Shown: piece by piece, positions 1-5,142 of the stretch
Position numbering within the stretch: position 1 is the first letter of the stretch
Layout of the letters: each line of letters starts with the position of its first letter
NCBI GenBank assembly: GCA_018374635.1
Contig: JAHAEW010000126.1
Coordinates: 1 to 5,667 of the forward strand
Direction of reading: 5' to 3'
Source of the DNA: Clostridiales bacterium
GTDB lineage: Bacteria > Bacillota > Clostridia > Oscillospirales > Oscillospiraceae
DNA: 5,667 nt
The notes under the pieces: model-generated
Told to the model about the DNA's origin: nothing
The model's database searches: none
Seen by the model: the letters and a program-made list of their open reading frames with translations, nothing else
Position numbers and translations under genes: made by a program

Positions 1-4
1 AAGT

Positions 5-37
5 GTGTTTTCCGACGTACACGCCGCCGGAAAACAC
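5..37. repeat. Inverted repeat, 10-bp arms
   Basis: Arms at 5-14 (GTGTTTTCCG) and 28-37 (CGGAAAACAC) are exact reverse complements around a 13-base loop. No clear T-tract follows on either strand, so it is not an obvious classical terminator. It could be a terminator remnant, an RNA structure, or part of a repeat element cut by the window edge. Confidence 0.55.
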
Positions 38-49
38 GATTTGACCCTC

Positions 50-73
50 TTCCGCCGTCTGCGGACGGCGGAA
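50..73 (+). repeat. Hairpin with UNCG-type tetraloop
   Basis: Arms at 50-59 (TTCCGCCGTC) and 64-73 (GACGGCGGAA) pair perfectly around the four-base loop TGCG. Read on the plus strand this is a C(UGCG)G closure, which belongs to the UNCG class of unusually stable RNA tetraloops. The minus-strand loop has no such property. This favours a plus-strand RNA structure, but no T-tract follows, so the role is open. Confidence 0.5.
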
Positions 74-127
74 CTCTGCGAGGCTCTTGCAGCATAAATT
101 GAAGAAATATACTTTATCGACAGTCTG

Positions 128-162
128 AGCGGCCCGGGACGGTAATACCGTCCCGGGCCGCT
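128..162 (-). terminator. Long near-perfect palindrome after the EAL gene, probable terminator
   Basis: Positions 128-144 and 146-162 are exact reverse complements around a single central A at 145. As RNA this folds into a GC-rich stem of about 15 bp with a short AU-rich loop. It begins 7 bases beyond the TAA stop of the minus-strand EAL gene, the normal place for a transcription terminator or an mRNA-stabilising hairpin. The sequence after the stem on the minus strand (CAGACTGTCGATAAAG) lacks a proper U-tract, so classical intrinsic termination is not certain. Its symmetry would also let it act on plus-strand transcripts. Confidence 0.6.
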
Positions 163-169
163 GGCATTG

Positions 170-1897
170 TTAGGGCGATTCCGCCTCCGGCGGAGCGCCG
201 GCCGGGCGGAGGAACCGCCGGCAGAACTCCTCCGCGGGGAGGGGGTGGGAGAAGTAGTATCCCTGCACCATGTCGCAGGGATAGCGCTCGAGGAATTCAA
301 GCTGCTCCTGGGTGGAGATCCCCTCGGCCACCGTCTTGAGCCCCAGGCGGCGGGCCAGCTGAAGGACGGACTCCACCACAATGGCGGTGCGGGGACACTC
401 CGGCTGGGCGCGCAGCCCGTCAAAGAGCGATTTATCCAGCTTGATGGTGTCCACCTGGACCTGTTGGAGCATATAGAGGGTGGAGTAGCCGCTGCCGAAA
501 TCGTCAATGGAGCACTGGAAGCCCATCTGGTGCATGGCCTCCACCACCTCCGAGAAGAAGGCGGGATTCTCCCCCATCATGGTCTCGGTGAGTTCAAACT
601 CCAGCAGAGAGGGAGGGATCCCATAGCGCTCCCGGATGGCCTGGTAGCCGGCGAGGGTACCTGCGGCCAGGTTGGCCCGGGAGAAGTTCACCGAGATGGG
701 CACCGGCTCCAGTCCGGCGTCCAGCCACTGGCGCAGCTGGATACAGCTCTGCTCAAACATATACCGGTCCAGCCGGGTGATAAAACCGTTGCGCTCAAAG
801 TACGGGATAAAGGAGTCCGGGCGGAAAAAGGCCTGCTCCCCGTCCTGCCAGCGGACCAGGGCCTCCGCCCCCACCACCCGGCGGCCGGCCAGGGAGAATT
901 TGGGCTGGAGATAGATCTTGAAGTCGCCGTTCTCCAGCGCGCGCTCCATCTGATTGCAGATGTTCTGCTCCCGCAGGCGCTGCTCCTGGTCCTCCGGACG
1001 GTACCAGGCACAGGTGGAGAGCTTGTCTGTGGAGTGCTGCCGTGCCCGCTTCCGGGCCAGGTTGGCTTGGTCCAACAGATCGGAGAGGGGATGGGTCGGA
1101 TCGTTGACCAGACACAGGCCGATGGTGAGATGGAGATAGTAGGGGGTGGGCGTGTGCTCGTTGAAGCGGTTGACATGGCGTGCCATCTCCTCCAGCCGGG
1201 CCTCCAGCGCGGCGGGAAGGTCCGCGTGAAGGAGGAGAAGGAATTGATCCTGGGTGTCCCGGGCCACCAGCTCTCCGGGCTGGAGGCGGTCCTGGAAGGA
1301 ACGGCACAGGTGGGAGAGGACCCGGTCCCCCGCGCTCTCTCCAAAGATCCGGTTGACCAGACCAAAGGCCTGGATATCCGCACTGGCCAGGACATAGGAG
1401 GCGGGAGCCGCCTCCTCCAGGAGCTTTTCCGCCCGCATGGAGAAGCGGAGGGCGTTGTCGCCCCCGGTGACGGGATCGGAGAAGGCCAGCTGCTCCAGCA
1501 GCTGGGTATGCCGCTGCTGCGCCCGGCGGAAAAAGTACAGGAACAGCAGGAAGGCCGCCCCCAGCAGGAAGCACAGAAGGATTCCCAGCAGCATGGCCTG
1601 GGAGAGGGAGCGGTTCATGCTCTCCAGCGGCGTACGCAGCAGCAAAAACCAGTTCCCGAACGGAAGGGGGAAGTAGGTGATGGCCGCCTCCTCCACCGTG
1701 TTGTGATAGTAAAAGATGCCCTGGCGGCCCTCAGAGAGGTCGGAGCGAAGCTGCTCCAGGGAACAGTCCCGCTCGGGCACGGTGCGGGAGAGAAGGTCAA
1801 AGACATTTTCGCCCCACTGCTCCGAGAGAATGATGGAGCCGTCAGACTCTACAATGGTGATGCGGTCGGACTGGTTCTGGGGAAACCAGCGGGTCAC
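170..1897 (-). CDS. EAL-domain protein, C-terminal part (downstream of the amber codon)
   Basis: This is the open part after the internal stop; the first possible start is a GTG at 1897 with no Shine-Dalgarno sequence before it, so independent translation is doubtful. Its 575 codons hold the end of the sensor (1-95), a transmembrane helix (about 101-123), a GGDEF-like domain (about 137-295) and an EAL domain (about 310-565). The GGDEF signature reads TQDQF at 215-219, so cyclase activity is not expected. The EAL domain keeps the residues known in the family to bind metal and substrate: E345 and R349 of EALVR, N404 of SVNFS, E435 of ELTE, D465 and D466 of DDFG, K486 of IKLD, E525 of EGIS and Q545 of VQGYY. 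One deviation is visible: the usual second Glu of the EGVE motif is Ser528. Phosphodiesterase activity is likely but may be altered. Confidence 0.75.
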   Translation of the reverse strand: MTRWFPQNQSDRITIVESDGSIILSEQWGENVFDLLSRTVPERDCSLEQLRSDLSEGRQGIFYYHNTVEEAAITYFPLPFGNWFLLLRTPLESMNRSLSQAMLLGILLCFLLGAAFLLFLYFFRRAQQRHTQLLEQLAFSDPVTGGDNALRFSMRAEKLLEEAAPASYVLASADIQAFGLVNRIFGESAGDRVLSHLCRSFQDRLQPGELVARDTQDQFLLLLHADLPAALEARLEEMARHVNRFNEHTPTPYYLHLTIGLCLVNDPTHPLSDLLDQANLARKRARQHSTDKLSTCAWYRPEDQEQRLREQNICNQMERALENGDFKIYLQPKFSLAGRRVVGAEALVRWQDGEQAFFRPDSFIPYFERNGFITRLDRYMFEQSCIQLRQWLDAGLEPVPISVNFSRANLAAGTLAGYQAIRERYGIPPSLLEFELTETMMGENPAFFSEVVEAMHQMGFQCSIDDFGSGYSTLYMLQQVQVDTIKLDKSLFDGLRAQPECPRTAIVVESVLQLARRLGLKTVAEGISTQEQLEFLERYPCDMVQGYYFSHPLPAEEFCRRFLRPAGAPPEAESP

Positions 1898-1915
1898 AAA
1901 CCGCTGGGTGTCCCG

Positions 1916-1918
1916 CTA
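1916..1918 (-). other. In-frame amber codon splitting the EAL gene
   Basis: Reading the minus strand, codons GGC GCC CTC ATC TAG CGG GAC ACC give GALI-stop-RDT, and the same frame continues into the sensor, membrane helix and GGDEF-EAL domains. A single substitution (for example from CAG, TGG, TAC, TAT or GAG) would restore the frame. The stop lies in the middle of the sensor fold, not in a linker. Confidence 0.85.
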
Positions 1919-2422
1919 GATGAGGGCGCCCAGAATGGAGTTGTCGTGGCCTACGATGGGCACGGCGTACACCAGATACTCGGTCTGGTCGTCCAGGGAG
2001 AATTCCTGGCTGATCGCCAGTACTTCGGAGCCCTGGAGGGCCTGCTCCACAATGGAGTTGCCCGCCATGGAAAACGAATTGCCGTTGGTGAGGTAGAGCG
2101 TCCCGTCCGGCTCGGCCAGCGCCAGCTTGTCCAGGGTCTGCCCACCGGCCAGATTGCGCAGGTGGGTCAGCCGATTCTCACGGTTCGACAGGTTGGCGCA
2201 GGTCTCGGCCGCCAGATTCAGGTTATAAAAATCCTCTTCGACCCGGCTGGTCACCGTGAGAACGGCGTTCTTCGCATTTTCCAGGAGATACTGGTCGGTA
2301 TCCGAGCGCATCAGGTGGAGTACACGCAGCGTATAGGCCGTAGCACATCCGATCACGGCCAGACAGACCAGCACCAGCGCGGCAGCGGTCCAGGTCCGGG
2401 ATTTGTCGGAAATATCCTTCAT
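1916..2422 (-). CDS. N-terminal sensor fragment of the EAL protein, ends at the internal TAG
   Basis: Translation from the ATG at 2422 gives 168 residues. A hydrophobic helix at about 11-32, after a short charged N-terminus (MKDISDKSR), anchors the protein. The rest resembles the first half of an extracellular Cache/PAS-like sensor, with the typical run LALAEPDGTLYLTNG and then LVYAVPIVGHDNSILGALI just before the stop. The start is set by an AGGAGG six bases upstream. The frame stays open for a long way upstream of this ATG, but that is only the antisense of the SLH gene. If the TAG is real and read as stop, the product would be a single-pass membrane stub without any catalytic domain. Confidence 0.7.
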   Translation of the reverse strand: MKDISDKSRTWTAAALVLVCLAVIGCATAYTLRVLHLMRSDTDQYLLENAKNAVLTVTSRVEEDFYNLNLAAETCANLSNRENRLTHLRNLAGGQTLDKLALAEPDGTLYLTNGNSFSMAGNSIVEQALQGSEVLAISQEFSLDDQTEYLVYAVPIVGHDNSILGALI

Positions 2423-2428
2423 ATACAG

Positions 2429-2434
2429 CCTCCT
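2429..2434 (-). promoter_or_regulatory. Ribosome binding site of the EAL gene
   Basis: AGGAGG on the minus strand lies six bases before the ATG at 2422. This consensus Shine-Dalgarno site fixes the start within a much longer open frame. An upstream CCTC in the leader could pair with part of it, but the pairing is short. Confidence 0.8.
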
Positions 2435-2489
2435 GATCCATAGGATGAGGTGGTTTTTTTGCACCGCAAAGTGGTTACATATGCATTTT

Positions 2490-2519
2490 ATTTTATCACA
2501 GGAAGATAGGCGGCCGCAA
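2490..2519 (-). promoter_or_regulatory. Likely promoter of the EAL gene
   Basis: On the minus strand a TTGCGG at 2519-2514 is followed after 18 bases by TAAAAT at 2495-2490. TGA immediately precedes the -10 element, which gives an extended -10 (TGATAAAAT). Transcription would start near 2483 and leave a leader of about 60 bases. The -35 element is weak, and a second TAAAAT just downstream is an alternative -10. Confidence 0.5.
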
Positions 2520-2573
2520 CCGTGTATTTTCCGGTCGAAGGAGCGGCCTTTTGGACAAAATGACCCGGGCAGG

Positions 2574-2602
2574 TTGCTTTTTATATGGAGAGCGGATATA
2601 AT
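2574..2602 (+). promoter_or_regulatory. Promoter of the SLH protein gene
   Basis: TTGCTT at 2574-2579 and a perfect TATAAT at 2597-2602 are separated by 17 bases, the optimal spacing for the housekeeping sigma factor. Transcription would start near 2609 and give a leader of about 75 bases before the ATG at 2684. Confidence 0.7.
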
Positions 2603-2670
2603 TTGAAATAAGTGGAACTTTCCCTGCTGAAATGCGTCTGATGATTGGAAACATCCCAACGTCATTTTCC

Positions 2671-2675
2671 GGAGG
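2671..2675 (+). promoter_or_regulatory. Ribosome binding site of the SLH protein gene
   Basis: GGAGG lies eight bases before the ATG at 2684. It decides the start: an upstream in-frame TTG at 2645 has no such site and would put 13 extra residues before a clean signal peptide. An ATG at 2679 opens only a two-codon frame (ATG GAA TGA) whose stop overlaps the true start. Confidence 0.8.
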
Positions 2676-2683
2676 TGTATGGA

Positions 2684-2764
2684 ATGAAAGGAACAAGATG
2701 GCTCTCCGCAGCCCTGGCCCTGACCATGACGGTGAGTCTGAGCGCAGCGCCCGCGGCGGCGGCG
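2684..2764 (+). other. Signal peptide of the SLH protein
   Basis: Residues 1-27 show the three parts of a Sec signal: basic MKGTR, a hydrophobic core (WLSAALALTMTVSLS) and a small-residue end (AAPAAAA). The mature SLH module begins at once with TFTDLNGHWA. Cleavage is inferred after Ala26 or Ala27. Confidence 0.8.
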
Positions 2765-4999
2765 ACCTTTACCGATCTGAACGGCCACTGGGCCAAGGCC
2801 GATGTGGAATATCTCTCCTCCCTGGGGCTGGTCAGCGGATATAACGACGGGACCTTCAAGCCCGACGCCGCCATGAGCGCGGTGGAGGCCCTGCTCTTCT
2901 GTGCCCGGGTGACCGGCATCGACAGCGCCACCAAGACCAAGATCGCCCAGGCCTGGGAGGATACCCTGAAGGAGATCGTGCCCGCCGATATGCTCACCTG
3001 GGCGGCCCCCGATCTGGCGGTGTGCCTGGAGACCGGGATCATCACGAGCGCCGAGCTCAAGGCCCTGGCCAACGGGAGCGGGCTGCTCAACGCCATCCAC
3101 CGGGAGAAGGTGGCCCTCTACCTGGCCCGGGCCATGCAGATCGACGGCGCGGCCGAGAGCCTGACCGAGTACGAGCTGACCTTTGCCGACCAGGACAGTA
3201 TCTCCCGGGACCTGCGGCCCTATGTGTATCTCCTCACCGACTACGGCATCCTCAAGGGGGACGAGCTCAACCGCTTCCTCCCCAAGAGCAGCGTGAACCG
3301 TGCCTCGATGACCTCTCTGATGCGCCGTGCCATGGACTTTATGAAGGAGAAGGGCGTCACGGTGGAGCTGGCCGACTACACCACCTATGACTGGGTGGGC
3401 GGCACCATCACCTCCACCTCGGTGAGCAGCGGCGGGACCACCGTCCTCACCATCCAGAGCCCATTGAGCGGCGCGCGCACCCTCACCCTCCCCGCCGGGG
3501 TCACCATCTATGAGAACAATATGAAGTCCACCGGCGGCGCCCTGAAAAACGGCTCCTATGCCCGGGTGAAGCTCAACAGCAGCGGCACCCCCACCGCCGT
3601 TTGGGTCAGCGGCGCGCTGGAGACGCTGTCGGGCAGCGTCTCGGATATGGAGGGACATACCGTCACCGTGCAGACCGGCAGCGGCGTGCGCGACTTCCGG
3701 GCCGACCGCTTTACCGAAGTGCAGGTGGGCAACGCCACCGGCGGCGTGGAGCTGCTGGACGACGGGGCGGGCTATGCCCGGGCCGAGTGCATGGTGGACG
3801 CCCAGGGCCATCTGGCCGCCCTGCGCCTCACCGGCGGCACCCGGCAGGAGAATGGCCTGCTCTCCGAGGTGAAGAGCAACAGCGACGGGTCCTACACGGT
3901 ACAGGTCACCAGCATGAGCGGGGTGAAGACCCGCTATACCGTGCCCTCCGGAGCGGGGGTCACCATTAACGGCGCGGTGGGCAAGCTGAGCACCGGCCAT
4001 GTGGGAGGCTATGTGACCCTGCGGGTCTCCAACGACGAGGTTTCCACCGTCTCCGCCCTGAATGTGGATACCGCCTCCGACTATGTACAGGGCTCCATCC
4101 GCAGCATGAGCTACTCCCAGACCCCCGGCAAGCTCACCATCAACGAGTTCAAGAGCGGGAAGAGCGTGACCTACACGGTGGCCAGCGGCGCGGTCATCAC
4201 CTATGACGGCAAGGCCACCACCCTCTCCAAGCTGGAGAAGAACGCCTATGTGACCCTGCGCCTCTCGGGCACCGAGGCCGCCGAGGTCCTGGCCTATCCC
4301 GGCTCCTCCACCGAGGAGGGGGTCATCACCTCCATCTCCTACGGCTCCCCCATGGTGCTGGAGGTCACCCGCTCCGACGGGCAGGTCCTCACCTTTGATA
4401 TCGATTTGACCGATCCCCCGGAGGTCTACCGCAACGACGCACGCAGCTCCATCGACCGGCTGAAAAACGGCGACTCGGTGGTGGTCACCGTGCGCTACCA
4501 GGAGGTCAGCTCCATCGACGCCACGCCCCAGAGCGCCAACGCCAGCGGCATCATCCAGAAGGTGACCATGGACACCAGCGGTACCCTCATCGAGGTGGCC
4601 CTCTCCGACGGGGGAACCGCCTCCTACCGGGTGAGCGCCGGTGTGTCGGTGACCCAGGACGGCAAGGCCGTGTCCATCGACTCCCTCAAGCCGGGCTACC
4701 AGATCGCCATGGTGCTGGACGGGGACCAGATCCTCTCCATCGGGGTGGACAAGAGCGCCGTCTCCTCCAACCAGATCGACGGCACCGTGCTCTATGTGAA
4801 CACCTCCAGCGAGGAGATGCTCATCCGGCGGCGGGGAGAGGATCAGGGGGTCATCACTGTGGACGTCTCGGACGCCCAGCTCCTCTCCGTGACGGGAGGC
4901 GAACTCTCTCTGCGGCAGTTCGAGACCAACCAGAATGTGACCATTTACGGCTCCTACGACGGCCTGACCTTCCGGGCCACCCTGGTCATCCGGACCTAG
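2684..4999 (+). CDS. Exported SLH-domain cell-surface protein with seven tandem beta-rich repeats
   Basis: The 771-residue product should be secreted and held on the cell wall. Residues 1-27 form a signal peptide (basic MKGTR, hydrophobic core, AAPAAAA end). Three S-layer-homology modules follow at about 28-78, 90-152 and 165-221. The clearest is the first, with FTDLNGHWA and GLVSGYNDGTFKPD; the third has YGILKGDELNRFLP. SLH modules in Firmicutes bind secondary cell-wall polymers. Here their TRAE signature is degenerate (SAVE, HREK, NRAS). From about 235 to the end there are seven diverged repeats of about 76 residues, each starting with a Gly-hydrophobic beta strand and carrying an L-K-x-G-like turn some 46 residues later. 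No catalytic motif or C-terminal sorting signal is seen, so the role is structural, adhesive or unknown. The gene has its own promoter and terminator. It is an SLH protein with good confidence; what the repeats do is not known to me. Confidence 0.9.
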   Translation: MKGTRWLSAALALTMTVSLSAAPAAAATFTDLNGHWAKADVEYLSSLGLVSGYNDGTFKPDAAMSAVEALLFCARVTGIDSATKTKIAQAWEDTLKEIVPADMLTWAAPDLAVCLETGIITSAELKALANGSGLLNAIHREKVALYLARAMQIDGAAESLTEYELTFADQDSISRDLRPYVYLLTDYGILKGDELNRFLPKSSVNRASMTSLMRRAMDFMKEKGVTVELADYTTYDWVGGTITSTSVSSGGTTVLTIQSPLSGARTLTLPAGVTIYENNMKSTGGALKNGSYARVKLNSSGTPTAVWVSGALETLSGSVSDMEGHTVTVQTGSGVRDFRADRFTEVQVGNATGGVELLDDGAGYARAECMVDAQGHLAALRLTGGTRQENGLLSEVKSNSDGSYTVQVTSMSGVKTRYTVPSGAGVTINGAVGKLSTGHVGGYVTLRVSNDEVSTVSALNVDTASDYVQGSIRSMSYSQTPGKLTINEFKSGKSVTYTVASGAVITYDGKATTLSKLEKNAYVTLRLSGTEAAEVLAYPGSSTEEGVITSISYGSPMVLEVTRSDGQVLTFDIDLTDPPEVYRNDARSSIDRLKNGDSVVVTVRYQEVSSIDATPQSANASGIIQKVTMDTSGTLIEVALSDGGTASYRVSAGVSVTQDGKAVSIDSLKPGYQIAMVLDGDQILSIGVDKSAVSSNQIDGTVLYVNTSSEEMLIRRRGEDQGVITVDVSDAQLLSVTGGELSLRQFETNQNVTIYGSYDGLTFRATLVIRT
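2765..3346 (+). other. Region encoding three SLH modules
   Basis: Residues about 28-221. Module 1 is close to the family consensus. Module 2 is recognisable from ETGIITSAEL and the REKVALYLARAM helix and has an enlarged N-terminal part. Module 3 runs from LTFADQDSISRD to NRASMTSLMRRAMDF. The polymer-binding TRAE motif is degenerate in all three. Confidence 0.75.
3386..4996 (+). repeat. Seven tandem diverged protein repeats, about 76 codons each
   Basis: Approximate units by residue are 235-312, 313-386, 387-465, 466-541, 542-617, 618-693 and 694-771. The marker glycine of the opening strand recurs at 240, 317, 391, 470, 546, 622 and 700 (GGTITS, SGSVSD, NGLLSE, QGSIRS, EGVITS, SGIIQK, DGTVLY), giving spacings of 74-79. 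A second marker, Leu or Phe before a turn and a strand (LKNGSYARV, LEKNAYVTL, LKNGDSVVV, LKPGYQIAM), recurs about 41-47 residues after each glycine. At DNA level CTATGTGACCCTGCG occurs at 4009-4023 and 4246-4260, exactly 79 codons apart, in equivalent positions of units 3 and 4. Units 2 and 7 are the most divergent. Confidence 0.75.
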
Positions 5000-5014
5000 A
5001 GCACGCCTTGCATG

Positions 5015-5054
5015 GCGGCCCGCGGGCTTACAGGCCCCGCGGGCCGCGTCTTTT
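5015..5054 (+). terminator. Intrinsic terminator of the SLH protein gene
   Basis: A perfect 12-bp GC stem, GCGGCCCGCGGG (5015-5026) with CCCGCGGGCCGC (5036-5047), closes a nine-base loop and is followed by TCTTTT at 5049-5054. It lies 15 bases after the TAG stop and separates this gene from the proS unit. Confidence 0.85.
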
Positions 5055-5068
5055 CCCCCAGGTGCGCC

Positions 5069-5097
5069 TTGACTTTTGGGGAAAAAGTGAATAAAAT
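5069..5097 (+). promoter_or_regulatory. Near-consensus promoter of proS
   Basis: TTGACT (5069-5074) and TAAAAT (5092-5097) are separated by exactly 17 bases; each box differs from consensus at one position. Transcription would begin near 5104, giving a leader of about 40 bases. That is too short for a T-box, so proS here is probably not controlled by uncharged tRNA through a T-box leader. Confidence 0.75.
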
Positions 5098-5142
5098 GAA
5101 GAGAACCAACACCAAACTGACAAAAAAGGATTGAGAAAAAAT

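Larger units (their letters stand above)
1..127. other. Structured intergenic segment without a convincing gene
   Basis: This gene-free stretch, together with the palindrome that follows it, separates the window edge from the end of the EAL gene. It contains two hairpin-forming inverted repeats (5-37 and 50-73) and then an AT-richer tail (about 90-121). No ribosome binding site plus start codon of a plausible gene is visible. On the minus strand the frame downstream of the EAL stop codon stays open for about 56 codons to the window edge, but it has no start signal and no recognisable domain. The density of hairpins suggests either the 3' end of a transcript entering from the left or a dispersed intergenic repeat. 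The left boundary lies outside the window. Confidence 0.4.
170..2422 (-). pseudogene. Membrane-bound Cache-GGDEF(degenerate)-EAL c-di-GMP phosphodiesterase, interrupted by an in-frame TAG
   Basis: This is the full-length gene, 751 codons from ATG at 2422 to TAA at 170-172, with one internal amber codon (codon 169, 1916-1918). Numbered from the ATG, the order is: transmembrane helix about 11-32, extracellular Cache-like sensor about 33-270, transmembrane helix about 276-298, degenerate GGDEF domain about 310-470, EAL domain about 485-740. The family senses an external ligand and hydrolyses the second messenger c-di-GMP to pGpG in the cytoplasm. The two halves are in the same frame with no base gained or lost. 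The six codons between the stop and the next possible start (RDTQRF) also continue the protein, and no other lesion is present. The loss is therefore very recent, a sequencing error, or a codon that is read through. I call it a pseudogene on the sequence as given; the domain assignment itself is firm. Confidence 0.75.
2423..2683. promoter_or_regulatory. Divergent intergenic region
   Basis: This 261-base region is AT-richer than the genes on either side and carries back-to-back promoters for the minus-strand EAL gene and the plus-strand SLH gene. I see no riboswitch consensus, including none I can match to a c-di-GMP riboswitch, and no clear operator dyad. In the plus-strand leader an imperfect hairpin, ATGATTGG pairing with CCAA and TCAT across a two-base bulge (2641-2665), sits just before the SLH gene ribosome binding site. 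Confidence 0.55.

Noticed and set aside
1..169. Minus-strand frame that stays open for about 56 codons after the EAL stop codon
   Set aside because: It has no start codon with a ribosome binding site, begins inside a palindrome, and matches no domain I recognise. If the segment is a dispersed repeat, such open frames may be annotated as spurious proteins elsewhere.
1916..1918. Genetic-code reassignment of TAG or a pyrrolysine codon
   Set aside because: The adjacent SLH gene uses TAG as its true stop, followed 15 bases later by an intrinsic terminator, so TAG is read as stop in this genome. Local suppression is not excluded but has no positive evidence.
167..2443. A 758-codon plus-strand open frame covering the EAL gene
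   Set aside because: It lies wholly antisense to a gene with clear domains, its translation has the low-complexity Gly/Leu/Val/Gln/His look of a GC-rich shadow frame, and it has no ribosome binding site or known motif.
2423..2683. c-di-GMP riboswitch in the divergent region
   Set aside because: I looked because of the EAL neighbour, but neither leader shows a recognisable GEMM-type core and both (about 60 and 75 bases) are short for one.
5015..5047. The hairpin after the SLH gene as another copy of the palindrome at 128-162
   Set aside because: Both contain GCGGCCCG-type GC runs, but the arms differ in length and sequence beyond that. The 5015 hairpin has a T-tract and is an ordinary terminator.
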